DNA of 6,206 nucleotides from Schlegelella_A sp035493195 (GTDB lineage: Bacteria > Pseudomonadota > Gammaproteobacteria > Burkholderiales > Burkholderiaceae_C): the NCBI GenBank assembly GCA_035493195.1, contig DATJIM010000258.1:1-6206 (forward strand). The letters are read 5' to 3'. The notes beneath the pieces were generated by a model. The model worked only from the letters and a program-made list of their open reading frames with translations. It was not told the DNA's origin and ran no database searches. Position 1 is the stretch's first letter. The number at the start of each line of letters is the position of its first letter. The translations under genes and the position numbers were made by a program. Shown here in pieces: positions 4,792-6,206 of the stretch.

Positions 4792-5331
4792 TCAGCGGCT
4801 CGCCAGCTCGGCGCGGCGGTTCTTCGCCCACGCCTCTTCGTTCTCGCCCTGCACCGCCGGCCGCTCCTTGCCGAAGCTCACCGCCTCGAGCTGGGTCGGG
4901 TCGGCGCCGAGCAGCGTCAGCGACTTGACGACGGCCTCGGCGCGGCGCTGGCCGAGCGCGAGGTTGTATTCGCTGCTGCCGCGGTCGTCGGTATGGCCCT
5001 CGACGGCCATGTGCATCTTGCGGTTCGTCGTCAGCGCCTTGGCGTTGGCCTCGATCACGGGGCGGTACTGGTCCTTGACGACGTAGCTGTCGAAGTCGAA
5101 GTAGACGACCTTCGGCAGGTTGGTGTAGTTGACGTTGCTCGTCCCGGTGACGTCGACCGGCGCGACGCGCGTCTGCGACGATGAAGCGCCGCCGGCGGTG
5201 CCGGCGCCGGTCGCCGACGTCGAGCCGGTGCGCGACTCGACCGGCGCCTGGCTGTCGAGCGGGACGCTCGAGCACGCGGCAAGCGTGGCTGCCGCGACGG
5301 CGGCGAGAAGGTGGCGATGGAGTGTCTTCAC
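4792..5331 (-). CDS. pal: Peptidoglycan-associated lipoprotein Pal
   Basis: A 179-residue outer-membrane lipoprotein that binds peptidoglycan and works with TolB and TolA in outer-membrane constriction and integrity. It starts with GTG, preceded by a strong Shine-Dalgarno (AAAGGAGAA, 5337-5345); a longer in-frame extension is an artefact. The signal peptide ends with lipobox LAAC, so the lipidated residue is Cys20. Ser at +2 favours outer-membrane sorting. Residues 22-65 are a low-complexity Ser/Thr/Gly/Ala linker. Residues 74-179 form the OmpA-like domain: VVYFDFDSYVV (75-85), VEGHTDDRGSSEYNLALGQR (110-129) with the meso-DAP-binding Asp/Arg region, RRAEAVVKSL and SFGKERP, ending in NRRAEL. 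It lies 41 bp after tolB and 2 bp before cpoB. Confidence 0.97.
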   Translation of the reverse strand: MKTLHRHLLAAVAAATLAACSSVPLDSQAPVESRTGSTSATGAGTAGGASSSQTRVAPVDVTGTSNVNYTNLPKVVYFDFDSYVVKDQYRPVIEANAKALTTNRKMHMAVEGHTDDRGSSEYNLALGQRRAEAVVKSLTLLGADPTQLEAVSFGKERPAVQGENEEAWAKNRRAELASR

Positions 5332-5336
5332 GGTGG

Positions 5337-5345
5337 TTCTCCTTT
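5337..5345 (-). promoter_or_regulatory. Ribosome-binding site that sets the pal GTG start
   Basis: The minus strand reads AAAGGAGAA followed by CCACC and then GTG. This strong Shine-Dalgarno fixes a GTG start for pal and rejects the longer in-frame reading that runs back opposite tolB. Confidence 0.8.
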
Positions 5346-5372
5346 GCTGCAGAGGGATGCGCCGCGACGCGG

Positions 5373-6206
5373 TCAGCGCCCGAAGGGACCCCACACCGGC
5401 TCGCGGAGATCGGCCGTCTGCGATGGCAGGCGAGCCTTGATTTTCCCATCGAGGGTGGTGGTCATCAACACGCTGCGACCGCCAGCGCGCGTCGCGTAGA
5501 TGAGCAGGCGCCCGTTCGGCGCGAAGCTTGGGTGCTCGTCGTCGCTGGTGTCGGTGATCGACTGCGGCTGCGCTCCCGGCGTCGCGAGGTCGAGGACGAC
5601 GAGACGAAACGCGTTGCCGGCTCGCGTGACGTACGCGAGCGTCTTGCCGTCGGGGCTCAGCGCGGGGCTGATGTTGTAGCCGCCGCTGAAGGTGACGCGC
5701 TCGGCGCTGCCGCCGCCCGCGGGCATCCGGTAGATCTGCGGCGAGCCGCCGCGATCGCTCGTGAAGTAGAGCCACTTGCCGTCGGCGCTGTACTCGGCCT
5801 CGGTGTCAATCGCGGGGCTCGACGCGAGCCGACGCGGCTCGCCGCCGTTCCTGCCGATCGAGTAGAGCTGCGAGCCGCCCTCGCGCGACAGCGTGACCGC
5901 GAGCCGTTCGCCGTCGGGTGCCCACGCCGGCGCGCTGTTCGAGCCGCGGAAGTCGGCGATCGCGCGGCGCTCGCCGCTCGCCACGGTGTGAACGAAAACG
6001 ACGGCCTTCTGCCGCTCGAACGAGACGTACGCGAGCTCCTTGCCGTTCGGCGACCAGGCCGGCGAGATGATCGGCTGGCCGCTGTTGAGCGCGACCTGGC
6101 CGTTCTCGCCGTCGGCGTCGGCGACGCGCAGCGTGTAGCGCTGGCCGCTGTGCGTGACGTAGGCGATGCGGGTCGAGAAGACGCCCTTCTCGCCGGTGAG
6201 CTTCTC
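5373..6206 (-). CDS. tolB: Tol-Pal system protein TolB, C-terminal part (partial)
   Basis: The last 277 residues of periplasmic TolB; the gene continues past the window edge, so the signal peptide and most of the N-terminal domain are missing. The visible frame opens with EKLTGEKGVFSTRIAYV, a TolB hallmark just before the propeller. It continues through repeated beta-propeller blades, each with a version of the SPAWSPNGKELAYVS motif: PAWAPDGERLAVTLS, EYSADGKWLYFTSDRGG, PALSPDGKTLAYVT, PSFAPNGRLLIYATRAGG. The final residues are WGPFGR. TolB binds Pal through the propeller, and TolA and colicins through its N-terminus. An internal GTG near 5984 is not the start: coding clearly runs through it. 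It is the first visible gene of the tolB-pal-cpoB group. Confidence 0.97.
   Translation of the reverse strand, partial: EKLTGEKGVFSTRIAYVTHSGQRYTLRVADADGENGQVALNSGQPIISPAWSPNGKELAYVSFERQKAVVFVHTVASGERRAIADFRGSNSAPAWAPDGERLAVTLSREGGSQLYSIGRNGGEPRRLASSPAIDTEAEYSADGKWLYFTSDRGGSPQIYRMPAGGGSAERVTFSGGYNISPALSPDGKTLAYVTRAGNAFRLVVLDLATPGAQPQSITDTSDDEHPSFAPNGRLLIYATRAGGRSVLMTTTLDGKIKARLPSQTADLREPVWGPFGR

Noticed and set aside
4790..5449. Upstream extension of the cpoB frame through the pal region
   Set aside because: The signal peptide starts at the ATG at 4787-4789; the extension is Arg-rich and lies in another frame of pal.
5332..5775. Upstream extension of the pal frame into tolB
   Set aside because: The strong Shine-Dalgarno before the GTG at 5329-5331 and the lipoprotein signal peptide fix the start; the extension is an out-of-frame reading of tolB.
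1..6206. CRISPR array, rRNA, insertion sequence, toxin-antitoxin or defence genes
   Set aside because: No regularly spaced repeats, rRNA segments, transposase motifs or such gene pairs are seen in the window.

Overview
The window joins a conserved chromosomal locus to one end of an integrated mobile element. The right part (about 2982-6206) is very GC-rich (50 of 60 bases in the 3481 line). It holds, all on the minus strand, tolB (partial), pal, cpoB/ybgF, tcdA and two tRNA-Lys genes. Gene order and the TolB, Pal and CpoB sequences suggest a Gram-negative proteobacterium, most likely a betaproteobacterium. The class is an inference.

The left part (1 to about 2994) is less GC-rich (36 of 60 bases in the 2221 line). 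It is the integrase end of an integrative mobilizable or conjugative element. On the plus strand a small helix-turn-helix (excisionase-like) gene overlaps a tyrosine recombinase gene, and the recombinase runs into the 3' end of tRNA-Lys(CTT). On the minus strand, divergent from these, are a ParB/KorB-like protein, a MobC-like relaxosome protein with two ribbon-helix-helix-like segments, and the first 14 codons of a further gene that is probably the relaxase. The other element end and any conjugation genes lie beyond position 1.

Host module: TolB and Pal form the periplasmic and outer-membrane part of the Tol-Pal system. CpoB links that system to peptidoglycan synthesis during division. TcdA makes cyclic t6A at A37 of ANN-decoding tRNAs, and the two genes just downstream of it are tRNA-Lys genes, whose products belong to that class. 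Spacing is tight (41 bp, 2 bp, a 4-bp ATGA overlap, 14 bp), so the genes may share a transcript.

The junction is the densest part. The last codons and stop of the integrase lie inside the tRNA 3' end. The non-catalytic tail of the integrase gene also encodes, on the other strand, a long dyad and a likely rho-independent terminator placed to end the tRNA transcript. The element therefore appears to supply a new trailer and terminator to the host tRNA. The parts resemble known families. What may be new is how they are combined and layered at the junction; I see no wholly unknown system.
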